Assembly (NCBI RefSeq): GCF_002993325.1
Contig: NZ_PVNO01000022.1
Coordinates: 62,001-126,000 of the forward strand
DNA length: 64,000 nt
DNA from: Alteromonas gracilis
GTDB lineage: Bacteria; Pseudomonadota; Gammaproteobacteria; Enterobacterales; Alteromonadaceae
Reading direction: 5' to 3'
Shown here: piece by piece, positions 1 through 8,411 of the stretch
Layout: every line of letters begins with the position of its first letter
Position numbering within the stretch: position 1 is the stretch's first letter
Made by a program: the position numbers and the translations under genes
Notes under the pieces: model-generated
What the model was told of the DNA's origin: nothing
Databases searched by the model: none
Seen by the model: the letters and a program-made list of their open reading frames with translations, nothing else

Positions 1-156
1 GATCTTTACTTGTTCGGCAACTGACTGGGCTTTGGAGATTCGGGCAGCGCGTTCGTCGTTTTGAATAAAGGCGCCTGCGGATATGAAGATTAAAGAAAGA
101 AGCAGAAATAACACCGCAGGCAGGGCGTATATGCGATGGTTCATTTTGCTTAACAT
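1..156 (-). CDS. Partial membrane-anchored protein (N-terminus only)
   Basis: Only the first 52 codons lie in the window; the gene continues beyond base 1. The reading frame opens at an ATG at 156, with a second in-frame ATG at 144. It encodes a short basic N-terminus, a hydrophobic segment of about 18 residues (leucine/phenylalanine rich, residues ~10-28) and then a charged stretch (NDERAARISKAQ) that looks like the start of an extracytoplasmic sensor region. This layout is typical of membrane-bound sensor kinases, chemoreceptors or GGDEF proteins, but no catalytic domain is visible, so no function is assigned. It is divergent from the dehydratase gene at 417, leaving about 260 bases for two promoters. 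Confidence 0.55.
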   Translation of the reverse strand, partial: MLSKMNHRIYALPAVLFLLLSLIFISAGAFIQNDERAARISKAQSVAEQVKI

Positions 157-416
157 GTGTCTATCTCCGAAAACTGCACGCGGTATACTAAAGTAGAATT
201 ATGAAATAAATATGAATTGCCTTATACACGATGCGGTGAGGATACTGGCGTAAGTGAAAAGTATCTGGCACTGTATGAAATCAGTTTTTCTTTTGATGCG
301 TATTAACACGTTCAAAATAAAACGTGACAGAGACTTAAAGTAGCTTTTGCAATTTTGGCATGAACGCTAAAACCTTGTATGCATTGAAAAATAAAGAATA
401 AAAGAGCATTCAGAAA

Positions 417-1457
417 ATGAGAACACCTCCCAGCTTTGATAGTATTAAGCTTGCTTACGAGCGTATCAAAAATAACGTTAAGAAAACCCCTATCGTGGAA
501 TCTTCGTTGCTTAACCAATGGATGGGTAACCGTATTTTATTCAAAGCAGAATGTTTGCAAACCATCGGGGCGTTTAAAATTCGCGGTGCAATGAATTTTT
601 TAGCTCGTTTAAAAGAAGAAGGCCGTTTACCAAAGCATGTGGTTGCAAATAGTTCTGGGAATCATGCACAGGCGGTAGCCTACGCAGCTGCTCACTTCGG
701 TGTTAAAGCGACAATTTTTGCAAGCGAAACGATATCTCCTATTAAAGCCGCGGCCACACAAAGTTATGGTGCTGAATTAAAGCTATTTTCCACCCGTCTA
801 GAGGCCGACGCTGCGGTGAAAGAAGCATCGAAAGCGCCAGATACTGTCTGGATCCCCCCGTTCAATCATGAGGATATTGTATCCGGGCAAGGCACCGCGG
901 CGCTTGAGGCACTCAATGAGGTGGGTAAGGTAGATGCCGTCTTTGCGCCATGCGGCGGTGGCGGATTGTTGTCGGGTACACTTTTGGCAACTCGCGCGTT
1001 GCAACCAAATGCACTGGTTATTGGGGCTGAGCCGGCTGAAGCCAATGATGCATCAATGTCGCTTCAGGCAGGGGAAATTATTGCTTTAAACCATACTCCA
1101 GACACCTTGGCAGATGGCGCAGCAACGCCTTCTGTTGGCGATGTCACTTTCCCGCTTCTTCAAGAACTTGACGATTTTTATGAAGTTGATGAGCTACAAA
1201 TTGCTTACTGGACTCAGTGGCTTCATCATTTACTGAAGCTTCACATTGAGCCAACTTGCGCCATGACCATGGCTGCGGTTGCAGCATGGGCAGCAAACAC
1301 GCCTCCAGGGCAAACTGCGTTGGTCATATTAAGCGGCGGAAACATTAGCCAGTCGAGCATGGCAAAAATATGGGAACGTGACTTTTTATTACAGCCCCCC
1401 ATTCTCGATTTTAGCGAAACCGAGGAGCTTCATGAAACGAGTGAGGCGAAGGCGTAA
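417..1457 (+). CDS. PLP-dependent threonine/serine dehydratase-like enzyme
   Basis: This is a fold-type II PLP enzyme of the threonine dehydratase/serine racemase family, which deaminates hydroxy amino acids to keto acids plus ammonia. The Schiff-base lysine is K54 in GAFKIRGA. The substrate carboxylate loop is NSSGNHAQ (residues 78-85), the phosphate-binding glycine loop is CGGGG (~179-183), and a C-terminal LSGGN motif contacts the PLP pyridine ring. At 346 residues it has only the catalytic domain, without the ACT regulatory domain of biosynthetic IlvA, so a catabolic role or a serine racemase/hydroxyaspartate lyase role is more likely. It lies 56-74 bases upstream of a secreted amidohydrolase and then an amino-acid permease, consistent with an amino-acid scavenging set. 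The exact substrate is not determinable from sequence. Confidence 0.85.
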   Translation: MRTPPSFDSIKLAYERIKNNVKKTPIVESSLLNQWMGNRILFKAECLQTIGAFKIRGAMNFLARLKEEGRLPKHVVANSSGNHAQAVAYAAAHFGVKATIFASETISPIKAAATQSYGAELKLFSTRLEADAAVKEASKAPDTVWIPPFNHEDIVSGQGTAALEALNEVGKVDAVFAPCGGGGLLSGTLLATRALQPNALVIGAEPAEANDASMSLQAGEIIALNHTPDTLADGAATPSVGDVTFPLLQELDDFYEVDELQIAYWTQWLHHLLKLHIEPTCAMTMAAVAAWAANTPPGQTALVILSGGNISQSSMAKIWERDFLLQPPILDFSETEELHETSEAKA

Positions 1458-1531
1458 AAAGCTCAAAGCATAACGATACAAGTTACGCAGAATAACAATC
1501 TTAGAATAATTAAATGAAGGCAGAAAACTCC

Positions 1532-3250
1532 ATGAACTCTACTTTACGCAAATCAAAAACGAGAAAGCCATTAAGACTTGGCGCCATAAGCTCTGCATTA
1601 TTCACTGCACTGTCTTTTGCAGCCATAGGAAGCGCTAGCGCGGCTACTCTCGTTGAAAATGTTAAAGGGTATACGCTTAATGAGGCTGGCGAACTTATCT
1701 CGTTCAAAAACCTTGTGATGGATGAGGGTAAAGTGGTTGCCCTGGACGTAAATAAAACAGCACCTGATATTACAGCTAGCATCGACGAGACTATTAATGG
1801 TGATGGCAAAGTGATGCTGCCAGGGCTTATTGATGCTCACGGTCATTTACTTGGTTTGGGGGCAAACTTGCTCGAAGTTAATTTGCGAGAAAGTAGCAGT
1901 GCGCAAGACGCGGCCAAGATGGTTGCTGACTATGCGTTTGCTAATAGTCAACAATCTTGGATTACTGGCCGCGGCTGGAATCAAGAATTATGGTCTGACA
2001 GAGCTTTTCCCACCGCTACCGATTTAGACAAAGTCGTGTCTGACAGGCCAGTATTCCTTACTCGGGTAGATGGTCATGCAGCCTGGGTCAATACTAAGGC
2101 TATGGAGCTAGCTGGTATCACTAAAGACACCAAGTCCCCCGTTGGCGGCGAAATAATAAAAGACGCAAACGGCAACCCTACCGGCGTGTTCATTGACAAC
2201 GCATCGCTACTCATTGAAGAGCATTTACCTAAAGCAAGCAATGCAATTTATGAGCAACAGCTAAATGCTGCAGGTGAGCACTTACTAGCAAATGGCATAA
2301 CATCAATGCACGATGCAGGCGTAGGTAGAGATGTTTATGATTTCTATTTGAAAGAGGCCGTGGAAGGTGATTTACCGGTGCGTATTTACGCCATGGTAAG
2401 TGCCACTGACCCTGAACTTTCAACCATGTTAGGTAATGGACCAATACGCGATGAAGACGACTTTCTGTATATTCGTTCGGTTAAGGCTTATGGCGATGGC
2501 GCATTAGGTAGCCGAGGCGCCGCATTACTTGAGCCTTATTCAGATGCGCCGCACCAACATGGCCTATTGCTGACACAACCAGAGGACATGACAGAACTTT
2601 TCACTACCGTTATCGGTGCAGGGTTCCAGCTTAACTATCACGCCATTGGCGACAAAGCTAACCATGTTGCGTTAAATGAATTTGAAACTACGTTTGAAAA
2701 CATTGGCGGCAGCGAATTGCGCAATCGTATTGAGCATGCTCAGGTCATTGCTCCAGACGATTTAGCGCGCTTTGCATCCCTAAAAGTGCTTCCTTCCATG
2801 CAGCCAACACATGCTACCAGCGATAAAAACATGGCAGAGGATCGCATTGGTAAAGACCGTATGAAAGGCGCTTACGCGTGGAAGACACTTTTAGATTCTG
2901 GTATCCCACTCCCATTAGGATCTGATTTTCCCGTTGAATTAGCCAACCCGTTTTACGGTCTTCACGCTGCGGTTACCCGTCAAGACAGAAATAACCAGCC
3001 GGTAAAAGGGTGGTACGCCCATGAAGCGTTAACCGTTAAACAAGCATTTAAAGGTTTTACGCTTGATGCGGCCTACTCGGGGCATATGGAAGATTCGTTA
3101 GGTACGTTAACGCCAGGCAAATGGGCAGACTTTATCCTAGTTGATCAAGATATTTTCACTATTGATGCCAAAGACATTTGGAAGACAGAAGTACACGCAA
3201 CCTATGTGGCGGGTGAGCAAGTATTTTCCAAGCAAGCACCGAAACACTAG
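1532..3250 (+). CDS. Exported amidohydrolase (Amidohydro_3, YtcJ-like)
   Basis: This is a metal-dependent amidohydrolase of the YtcJ/Amidohydro_3 family, whose members hydrolyse amides, formamides or similar bonds. A cleavable signal peptide is evident: basic start (LRKSKTRK), hydrophobic core and an SASA cleavage region, so the enzyme should act in the periplasm. Metal-site features are the HxH pair in DAHGH near residue 105, a NYHAIGD histidine, an RIEHAQ histidine and a GSDFPVE aspartate late in the barrel. An in-frame ATG exists at 1514, but GAAGG lies about 11 bases before the ATG at 1532, so that start is preferred (572 residues). It sits between a dehydratase and an APC permease on the same strand. 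The substrate is unknown; an N-acyl or amide-containing amino-acid derivative would fit the neighbours. Confidence 0.85.
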   Translation: MNSTLRKSKTRKPLRLGAISSALFTALSFAAIGSASAATLVENVKGYTLNEAGELISFKNLVMDEGKVVALDVNKTAPDITASIDETINGDGKVMLPGLIDAHGHLLGLGANLLEVNLRESSSAQDAAKMVADYAFANSQQSWITGRGWNQELWSDRAFPTATDLDKVVSDRPVFLTRVDGHAAWVNTKAMELAGITKDTKSPVGGEIIKDANGNPTGVFIDNASLLIEEHLPKASNAIYEQQLNAAGEHLLANGITSMHDAGVGRDVYDFYLKEAVEGDLPVRIYAMVSATDPELSTMLGNGPIRDEDDFLYIRSVKAYGDGALGSRGAALLEPYSDAPHQHGLLLTQPEDMTELFTTVIGAGFQLNYHAIGDKANHVALNEFETTFENIGGSELRNRIEHAQVIAPDDLARFASLKVLPSMQPTHATSDKNMAEDRIGKDRMKGAYAWKTLLDSGIPLPLGSDFPVELANPFYGLHAAVTRQDRNNQPVKGWYAHEALTVKQAFKGFTLDAAYSGHMEDSLGTLTPGKWADFILVDQDIFTIDAKDIWKTEVHATYVAGEQVFSKQAPKH

Positions 3251-3280
3251 TGTTTATTAAAGAGAAGTTAAGCATTAATA

Positions 3281-4642
3281 ATGAGTAGTTTAAACAAAGG
3301 GCTTTTGACCAAAGGGATTGGCGGCATTGGCGCTGCCCTTTTGGTATTAAACGGGCTAATTGGGGCGGGCATATTTGCGCTGCCTGCCAAAATGGCCGCG
3401 GAGCTCGGTGCCTTTAGCCCCTATATCTTTTTGATTTTTGGCGCGCTTATGCTTGCCATTGTGTGGTGCTTTGGGCAATTAGCGGCGCGTTACCAAGAAA
3501 CCGGTGGGCCTGTGGTGTATGCGCGCAAAGGGTTCGGCGACGCCGCTGCCTTTCAAACCGGCTTTGTTTATTACCTCGCTCGCGCCACCGCTATAGCAGC
3601 TAACATGCATGTGTTATTGCTGTACGCAGGCTATGTGTGGCCAGAGATTAATACAGGATCAGGTAAGTCATTTGCGATTGTTGTACTAACAACAGCGTTA
3701 ATTACAGTAAACATTGTTGGCCTAAAAGCCGCCATGCGCTCGCTTGATACTATCTCGGTGCTAAAACTGGTGCCCTTTGTAGCGCTCATTGCAGTGGGCT
3801 ATTGGCAGCTAGATTTTTCTACTGCACTAACCAGCTCTTCTGCTTCCGTTATTCCAGCATTTGACACCATATCTGCTGGCGCCCTCCTTACGCTTTATGC
3901 CTTTATTGGTTTTGAAACGGTAGTGGTGACAAGTGGAGAAACCAATTCACCGAAAAAAACAATACCTCGCGCATTAATGCTTACTGTTTCAGGCATTGCC
4001 ATATTTTACTTTTGCGTGCAGTGGCTTTATTGGCATACCGTTGGACCAGAGAAACCCGATAGCGCACCACTTATCGCACTCGCCAACATGATATTTGGCG
4101 AAACCGGGGCGCTTGTTATGACCCTAACCGCTGTAGTCTCGGTTGCCGGAAACTTGCTGGCAAATATGATTTCCACATCCCGCCTTACCTATTCTATGGC
4201 GCAGCAGTCACTCGTTCCTGGGAAGCTAGGTAATATATTGGGAAGGGTTCACAACAAGTTTGCAACGCCGTATTTGTCCATATTAGTACTTGGTCTTTTC
4301 GCTGGTGCTATGGCGCTTAGCGGCAGCTTTGTGTGGCTTGCGATTTCCAGCGTATTGGCGCGGCTTGTGGTGTACGCCATGTGTGTGGTCGTGCTAATAA
4401 AAGCGCAACAAGGCTCTTTGCGTGGCGCGTCTGAGCAGAGCCCTTCCATTCAAGGCGCTGCAGGCTCAAAAGACAGCTATGTTAACTTATTAAAGCGTTT
4501 GATACCCTTAGTCGCATTAGCGGTTTGCGCATGGTCTATCGCTCAATCTTCGACTAACGCATGGTTGTTTTTACTCGGCGAATTAGCTGTTGGCGCACTG
4601 CTCTATCTAGCGCTTTTTAGCAAAAAACTATCAAAAGGTTAA
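3281..4642 (+). CDS. APC-family amino-acid permease
   Basis: This 453-residue polytopic membrane protein belongs to the amino acid-polyamine-organocation superfamily. The first helix carries the unwound substrate-binding motif GLIGAGIFALP, and about 12 hydrophobic segments follow. Glycine-rich helix 6 (YAFIGFETVVV) also matches the family's central binding site. It begins 30 bases after the amidohydrolase and is separated by only three bases from the following metallo-hydrolase, so these genes are probably one transcript. It most likely imports an amino acid or amino-acid derivative processed by the upstream enzymes. Specificity cannot be read from the sequence; the YjeH/cationic amino-acid permease groups are the closest by feel. 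Confidence 0.85.
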   Translation: MSSLNKGLLTKGIGGIGAALLVLNGLIGAGIFALPAKMAAELGAFSPYIFLIFGALMLAIVWCFGQLAARYQETGGPVVYARKGFGDAAAFQTGFVYYLARATAIAANMHVLLLYAGYVWPEINTGSGKSFAIVVLTTALITVNIVGLKAAMRSLDTISVLKLVPFVALIAVGYWQLDFSTALTSSSASVIPAFDTISAGALLTLYAFIGFETVVVTSGETNSPKKTIPRALMLTVSGIAIFYFCVQWLYWHTVGPEKPDSAPLIALANMIFGETGALVMTLTAVVSVAGNLLANMISTSRLTYSMAQQSLVPGKLGNILGRVHNKFATPYLSILVLGLFAGAMALSGSFVWLAISSVLARLVVYAMCVVVLIKAQQGSLRGASEQSPSIQGAAGSKDSYVNLLKRLIPLVALAVCAWSIAQSSTNAWLFLLGELAVGALLYLALFSKKLSKG

Positions 4643-4645
4643 ACA

Positions 4646-5287
4646 GTGGAAATTGAAGTTATACCAGTTACGCCCTTTGCCCAAAACTGCTCGTTAATTT
4701 GGGATTCATCCACTAACAAAGGTGCGTTTGTCGACCCAGGCGGCGATATCGAAAAGCTTATTGCAGCTGCGACAAATAAGGGCGTGAGTATTGAAAAAAT
4801 AATTCTCACTCACGGGCACTTAGATCACGTTGGCGGCACTGTCGCCATCGCAGAACATTACGGTGTACCTATTGTTGGGCCTCATATTGGCGATAAATTC
4901 TGGTTAGATGCACTTATGCAGCAAAGCCAGATGTTTGGCTTTCCACCGGCTCAGCCCTTTGCACCTAACGAGTGGTTAAACGACAACGACACGATATCGG
5001 TGGGAAATTTGACTCTTGAGGTGCTTCATTGCCCGGGCCATACGCCAGGACATGTGGTGTTGGTAGAGCGCTCAAGCAATCGCGTTATCGTGGGTGATGT
5101 AATTTTCGCGGGCTCAATCGGCAGAACCGATTTTCCACAAGGTAATCATCAGCAACTTATCGACTCTATCAAGCAAAAAATTATGGTATTGCCCGATGAT
5201 ATGACGATTTACCCGGGCCACGGACCAACCACTACCGTTGCGACTGAAAAGGCCACGAATCCTTATGTGTCTGGCAGGTTTGGGTAG
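4646..5287 (+). CDS. Metallo-beta-lactamase-fold hydrolase (YcbL/glyoxalase II-like)
   Basis: This is a single-domain MBL-fold hydrolase of 213 residues. The metal-binding motif THGHLDHVGG gives H56, H58, D60 and H61. Further ligands are H132 in GHTPGH, D151 in GDVIF and H192 in YPGHGP, together the full binuclear zinc set. The family includes E. coli YcbL/GloC, which hydrolyses S-lactoylglutathione weakly or specifically. The length fits these short type II glyoxalases, which lack the C-terminal substrate domain of GloB. The start is a GTG at 4646 preceded by AAAAGG, only three bases after the permease stop, so translation is probably coupled. A strong intrinsic terminator follows. Confidence 0.88.
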   Translation: MEIEVIPVTPFAQNCSLIWDSSTNKGAFVDPGGDIEKLIAAATNKGVSIEKIILTHGHLDHVGGTVAIAEHYGVPIVGPHIGDKFWLDALMQQSQMFGFPPAQPFAPNEWLNDNDTISVGNLTLEVLHCPGHTPGHVVLVERSSNRVIVGDVIFAGSIGRTDFPQGNHQQLIDSIKQKIMVLPDDMTIYPGHGPTTTVATEKATNPYVSGRFG

Positions 5288-5309
5288 CCTAAGCACTAGT
5301 AAAATGAAG

Positions 5310-5348
5310 AAGGCGAGGTGCCTTTAACTGCAGCGCCCTCGCCTTTTT
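5310..5348 (+). terminator. Rho-independent terminator after the metallo-hydrolase
   Basis: AAGGCGAGG (5310-5318) pairs with CCTCGCCTT (5337-5345) and is followed by a run of T. It closes the 417-5287 transcription unit. Confidence 0.85.
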
Positions 5349-5411
5349 GTTATCTCATACCTGTTGCAAACATGCTTATAGCGATATGTAACAGGTATTA
5401 GCAATGAATGC

Positions 5412-5927
5412 TTATTCGTAAGCACCGCTTGCATAATGTAATTCATAGCTGTGGCTATAAATTTCAAGAATGTTGCCAAACGGGTCTTCCATGTAAATCA
5501 TGCGGTAAGGCTTTTCACCGGGATAGTAATAACGCGGCGCCTTCATTCGCTTCTTACCACCAGCTGCAACAATCTTTTCGGCTAAGCCTTCTACATCTGG
5601 GTCTTGAACACAGAAATGGAAGATACCGGTTTTCCAATATTCAAAGTTGTTCTCTGGGTTCTCTTGGTTGCTAAACTCGAAGATTTCAACGCCAACACGA
5701 TCACCTGTTGAAAGGTGCGCTATGCGGAACTTTCCCCAACCTGCGCCAAATACGTCAGTACACATTTCACCAATGGCTGAGTCATCTTCAACAATTTCGG
5801 TGGGCTTCATGATGAGGTACCAGCCAAGTACTTCGGTGTAAAACTTTACGGCAGCGTCTAAGTCAGGTACTGAAATACCAATATGAGAAAACGTACGTGG
5901 ATACGGTGTTTTTACTGCTTCAGTCAT
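5412..5927 (-). CDS. VOC/glyoxalase-superfamily protein
   Basis: This 171-residue protein has the vicinal oxygen chelate fold: an N-terminal module opening with FSHIGISVPDLDAAVKFYTEVLGW and a C-terminal half ending with MIYMEDPFGNILEIYSHSYE. The family includes lactoylglutathione lyases, ring-cleavage dioxygenases and resistance proteins. Candidate metal ligands are the early histidine (HIGI), the FHFCVQDPD histidine and the glutamate in NILEIYS. The first track-style start is GTG at 5930, but AGGAG lies six bases before the ATG at 5927, which is therefore chosen. It is divergent from a LysR regulator, which by the usual LysR rule may control it. Substrate unknown. Confidence 0.8.
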   Translation of the reverse strand: MTEAVKTPYPRTFSHIGISVPDLDAAVKFYTEVLGWYLIMKPTEIVEDDSAIGEMCTDVFGAGWGKFRIAHLSTGDRVGVEIFEFSNQENPENNFEYWKTGIFHFCVQDPDVEGLAEKIVAAGGKKRMKAPRYYYPGEKPYRMIYMEDPFGNILEIYSHSYELHYASGAYE

Positions 5928-6153
5928 CACTTACTCCTCTGTAGTGCAAGTTAACAAAATAGCTTAAGCGGCCGCCCTCTAGGCTGTTTCGGTGCCCAGA
6001 TCAAAGCAAGTTCAATTCAAGACCAATGCAGGCTCAATAACGCGTTTGATATAGACGTCATAACAAACCTCTTGGACTAGAAGATCTACTCGAATACCGC
6101 TTAAGTGAACGTGCATACATAGTAGCTAGACAAAAACAAAACATGAAATTATG

Positions 6154-6168
6154 ATATTTTCTAAATAT
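6154..6168 (+). promoter_or_regulatory. Candidate LysR-type operator
   Basis: The interrupted palindrome ATATTTTCTAAATAT contains the T-N11-A layout expected of LysR-family boxes. It lies 22 bases before the lysR-type start codon in the divergent intergenic region shared with the VOC gene. The surrounding bases are very AT rich, so a chance palindrome cannot be excluded. Confidence 0.4.
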
Positions 6169-6190
6169 GATAATTTAATATTATACCTTA

Positions 6191-7189
6191 ATGATAAATC
6201 CTATTTGGCTAGACACCTTCATTACTTTGGTAGAAACAGGAAATTTCACTCGTACCGCTGAGCAGCGATTTATGACGCAGCCCGGGGTAAGCCAGCACCT
6301 AAAAAAACTTGAAGAGGTCTGCCAGTGTGAATTAGTGGTCCGCTTAGGCAAAGGGATCCAGCTTACTGAACAGGGCCAGCGTGTTTACCACTACGCCAAA
6401 GAGCAGCAGTTAAAAGAACAAAATTTTATTGCCAGCTTAAAGTTTGACGCCCCTTTTGAAGGTAAGTGCGTTGTGGCCTGCTCAGGTGCAATTGCTCAGC
6501 GTATTTACCCCGCTCTACTGGTACTGCAAAAACAGCATAGCGGGCTTAATATTCATGTGGAAGTCGCGCCTCGCCGCACAATTTTATCTGGCATAGCGAA
6601 CAATACGCTTGAACTTGGTATTGTGACAAACCAGCCAGAGAGCGAGGATATACATAGCGAATACTTAGGCGAGGAAGCATTAGGGATTATACTACCCCGT
6701 AGCTTATCGAGTGCGCTTAAAGAAAAGTCTTCAAACTCATCTAAAAACGAGCAACACGCCACTCCGCTTGCTAATGCTAAGACACAGCCCTTATCTAGAA
6801 ATGGAAACCTTGAACTAAATGATACGATCGCTTTAAAAGACATTATCAATTCACTAGGGCTCATCAATCACCCCGATGCGATGCATTACTTACAGCGCTA
6901 CTTTAATGATTGCGGAGAACCTGAATTAGCTAACGTTAACCCGAATAAGCTGCCTCATGCCGGCTACATTAACCAGCTTTCGCAAATTCTGCTGCCGGTA
7001 AGCGAAGGACTGGGTTTCACCGTGCTCCCCACCAGCACGCTAGACTTTGTTAGCTTTGCAAACAAACTCACTGTATACAACGGAAAAAACGACGTAACTG
7101 AACCTCTTTACAGCGTTCAAACCGCACACAGCGAACTGCCCGCCCGCTACCAAGTAATAAAACAAGCCATCATACAAGTATTGGGTTAA
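6191..7189 (+). CDS. LysR-family transcriptional regulator
   Basis: The N-terminal ~60 residues form a classical LysR winged helix-turn-helix (TFITLVETGNFTRTAEQRFMTQPGVSQHLKKLE), followed by a periplasmic-binding-like effector domain from about residue 90. A serine/asparagine-rich insert (SSNSSKNEQHA, ~residues 180-200) in the effector domain is unusual and looks like a disordered linker. The protein (332 residues) is a little longer than typical LysR members because of this insert. It is transcribed away from the VOC-family gene and probably regulates it and itself. The effector is unknown. Two tandem repeat elements follow the stop codon directly. Confidence 0.88.
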   Translation: MINPIWLDTFITLVETGNFTRTAEQRFMTQPGVSQHLKKLEEVCQCELVVRLGKGIQLTEQGQRVYHYAKEQQLKEQNFIASLKFDAPFEGKCVVACSGAIAQRIYPALLVLQKQHSGLNIHVEVAPRRTILSGIANNTLELGIVTNQPESEDIHSEYLGEEALGIILPRSLSSALKEKSSNSSKNEQHATPLANAKTQPLSRNGNLELNDTIALKDIINSLGLINHPDAMHYLQRYFNDCGEPELANVNPNKLPHAGYINQLSQILLPVSEGLGFTVLPTSTLDFVSFANKLTVYNGKNDVTEPLYSVQTAHSELPARYQVIKQAIIQVLG

Positions 7190-7193
7190 AAAT

Positions 7194-7278
7194 TGGGGTC
7201 AGAGTACATTATTAGTTTGGCTTACCAACCAAACGCCGAGCATTCTAAGAGCAGGTTATTAAAGTTACTCTGACCCCA
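7194..7278. repeat. TGGGGTCAGAGTAC hairpin repeat, copy 1 (long form)
   Basis: This 85-base element starts with TGGGGTCAGAGTACATT and ends with TTACTCTGACCCCA, so its ends are inverted repeats. The interior contains TGGCTTACCAACCAA, shared with copy 2. It begins five bases after the LysR stop codon, between two convergent genes. Confidence 0.85.
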
Positions 7279-7290
7279 TAATTTGAGATT

Positions 7291-7377
7291 TGGGGTCAGA
7301 GTACATTGTTGAGCTGGCTTACCAACCAAGCGCCGAGCTTATTGAGAGTGGAGCCATGAAAATTACTCTGAACCCCA
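7291..7377. repeat. TGGGGTCAGAGTAC hairpin repeat, copy 2 (long form)
   Basis: This is a second long copy in tandem with the first, 12 bases away. The ends are TGGGGTCAGAGTACATT and TTACTCTGAACCCCA (one inserted A). The core TGGCTTACCAACCAAGCGCCGAGC matches copy 1 with a single change. It lies just beyond the stop codon of the leftward amidotransferase gene. Confidence 0.85.
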
Positions 7378-7387
7378 CAATTCGTAA

Positions 7388-8221
7388 TTAGTCGTGAAGC
7401 GACGGATCGGGCGCTACCATCTCTGCTTCTCTTTTATGTTCAGGCACATCCACTTTACCCGAGGCAATGACTTCCCCCTCTTGCCATAGCTTCCACTCGC
7501 CCCGTTCGTAAATATCCCACTGCTCGTCATTCGTTAGTGGTTCGGTAGCAATAATACTTACCACATCCTTTGGCGTGGTTTCCGCTGCAAAATCAATTTC
7601 TACCTCGACATCACTTAAACAAGCGGGGCCGAAAGGTGCTCTACGGGTAATGCTGGCTAACTTTGTACTACAGAAGGTAAATAACCAGTCGCCATTGCTC
7701 AGTAAGCAGTTGAATACGCCTTGCTGAGCATACTCTTTTGCAAGCGCCACCAGCGTTTCTGCTAATTGTTCAGGCATAGCGTCTCGGGGGAGGTTTTGCC
7801 TAACATTATTCATAATATCGCAGAAAAGTTCTTCGCTGTCGGTATCCCCAACCGCTTCGTAAATACCTGTTCGGCGTGAGAAGTTAGGGAGTTGCCCGTT
7901 GTGCGCAAACACCCAATATCTTCCCCACAGTTCGCGAGTAAAGGGGTGGGTGTTAGCTAAGTTGATGTTACCCACATTCGCCTGACGAATATGACATATC
8001 GCATTTTTGCTTTTTATAGGCAGCTTCGAAACAAAATCAGCAATGGGTGATGTGGCGCAAGGCTCAGGATCGTGAAACATACGCACGCCTTTCCCTTCAT
8101 AAAAAGCAACGCCCCAGCCGTCTTTGTGCGGCCCGGTTTCACCACCGCGGCGCGTCAGCCCAGTAAAACTAAAACAAAGGTCGGTTGGCGTGTTCGCACT
8201 CATGCCTAAAAGTTCACACAC
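7388..8221 (-). CDS. Class II glutamine amidotransferase (YafJ-like)
   Basis: This is a stand-alone N-terminal-nucleophile glutaminase domain of the YafJ/GATase_4 type, 277 residues. The catalytic cysteine is Cys2: the protein starts M-C-E-L-L-G, and the initiation codon is GTG (8219-8221) directly followed by TGT, which fixes the start. Family motifs include RRGGETGPHKDGWG, the arginine and asparagine of ICHIRQANVG, and WVFAHNGQL, which positions glutamine. Such proteins release ammonia from glutamine, but the acceptor reaction of YafJ is not established. The gene stands alone, convergent with the LysR gene and bounded by repeat elements on both sides. Confidence 0.88.
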   Translation of the reverse strand: MCELLGMSANTPTDLCFSFTGLTRRGGETGPHKDGWGVAFYEGKGVRMFHDPEPCATSPIADFVSKLPIKSKNAICHIRQANVGNINLANTHPFTRELWGRYWVFAHNGQLPNFSRRTGIYEAVGDTDSEELFCDIMNNVRQNLPRDAMPEQLAETLVALAKEYAQQGVFNCLLSNGDWLFTFCSTKLASITRRAPFGPACLSDVEVEIDFAAETTPKDVVSIIATEPLTNDEQWDIYERGEWKLWQEGEVIASGKVDVPEHKREAEMVAPDPSLHD

Positions 8222-8339
8222 AGCGTTTATTACCTATAGCAGTTATCTCACAAAGTACGTTGAGAATACGCAAGCTATCACGTTGAATCAATTCGACATT
8301 GGTTAGGATTACTACTTTTTGTTAAAGATACGAGAGTTA

Positions 8340-8380
8340 TGGGGTCAGAGTACATTTGTTAAGAAAGTACTCTGACCCCA
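8340..8380. repeat. TGGGGTCAGAGTAC hairpin repeat, copy 3 (short form)
   Basis: TGGGGTCAGAGTAC and GTACTCTGACCCCA form a perfect 14-base-pair stem with a 13-base loop. It sits about 30 bases beyond the stop codon of the leftward membrane-protein gene and may act as its terminator. Confidence 0.85.
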
Positions 8381-8411
8381 TTATTCAGTTTTAAGCGGAT
8401 AATGCAGTGTC

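Noticed and set aside
7194-7377. CRISPR-like array
   Set aside because: Only two tandem units, with inverted-repeat ends and related interiors rather than unique spacers; no cas genes.
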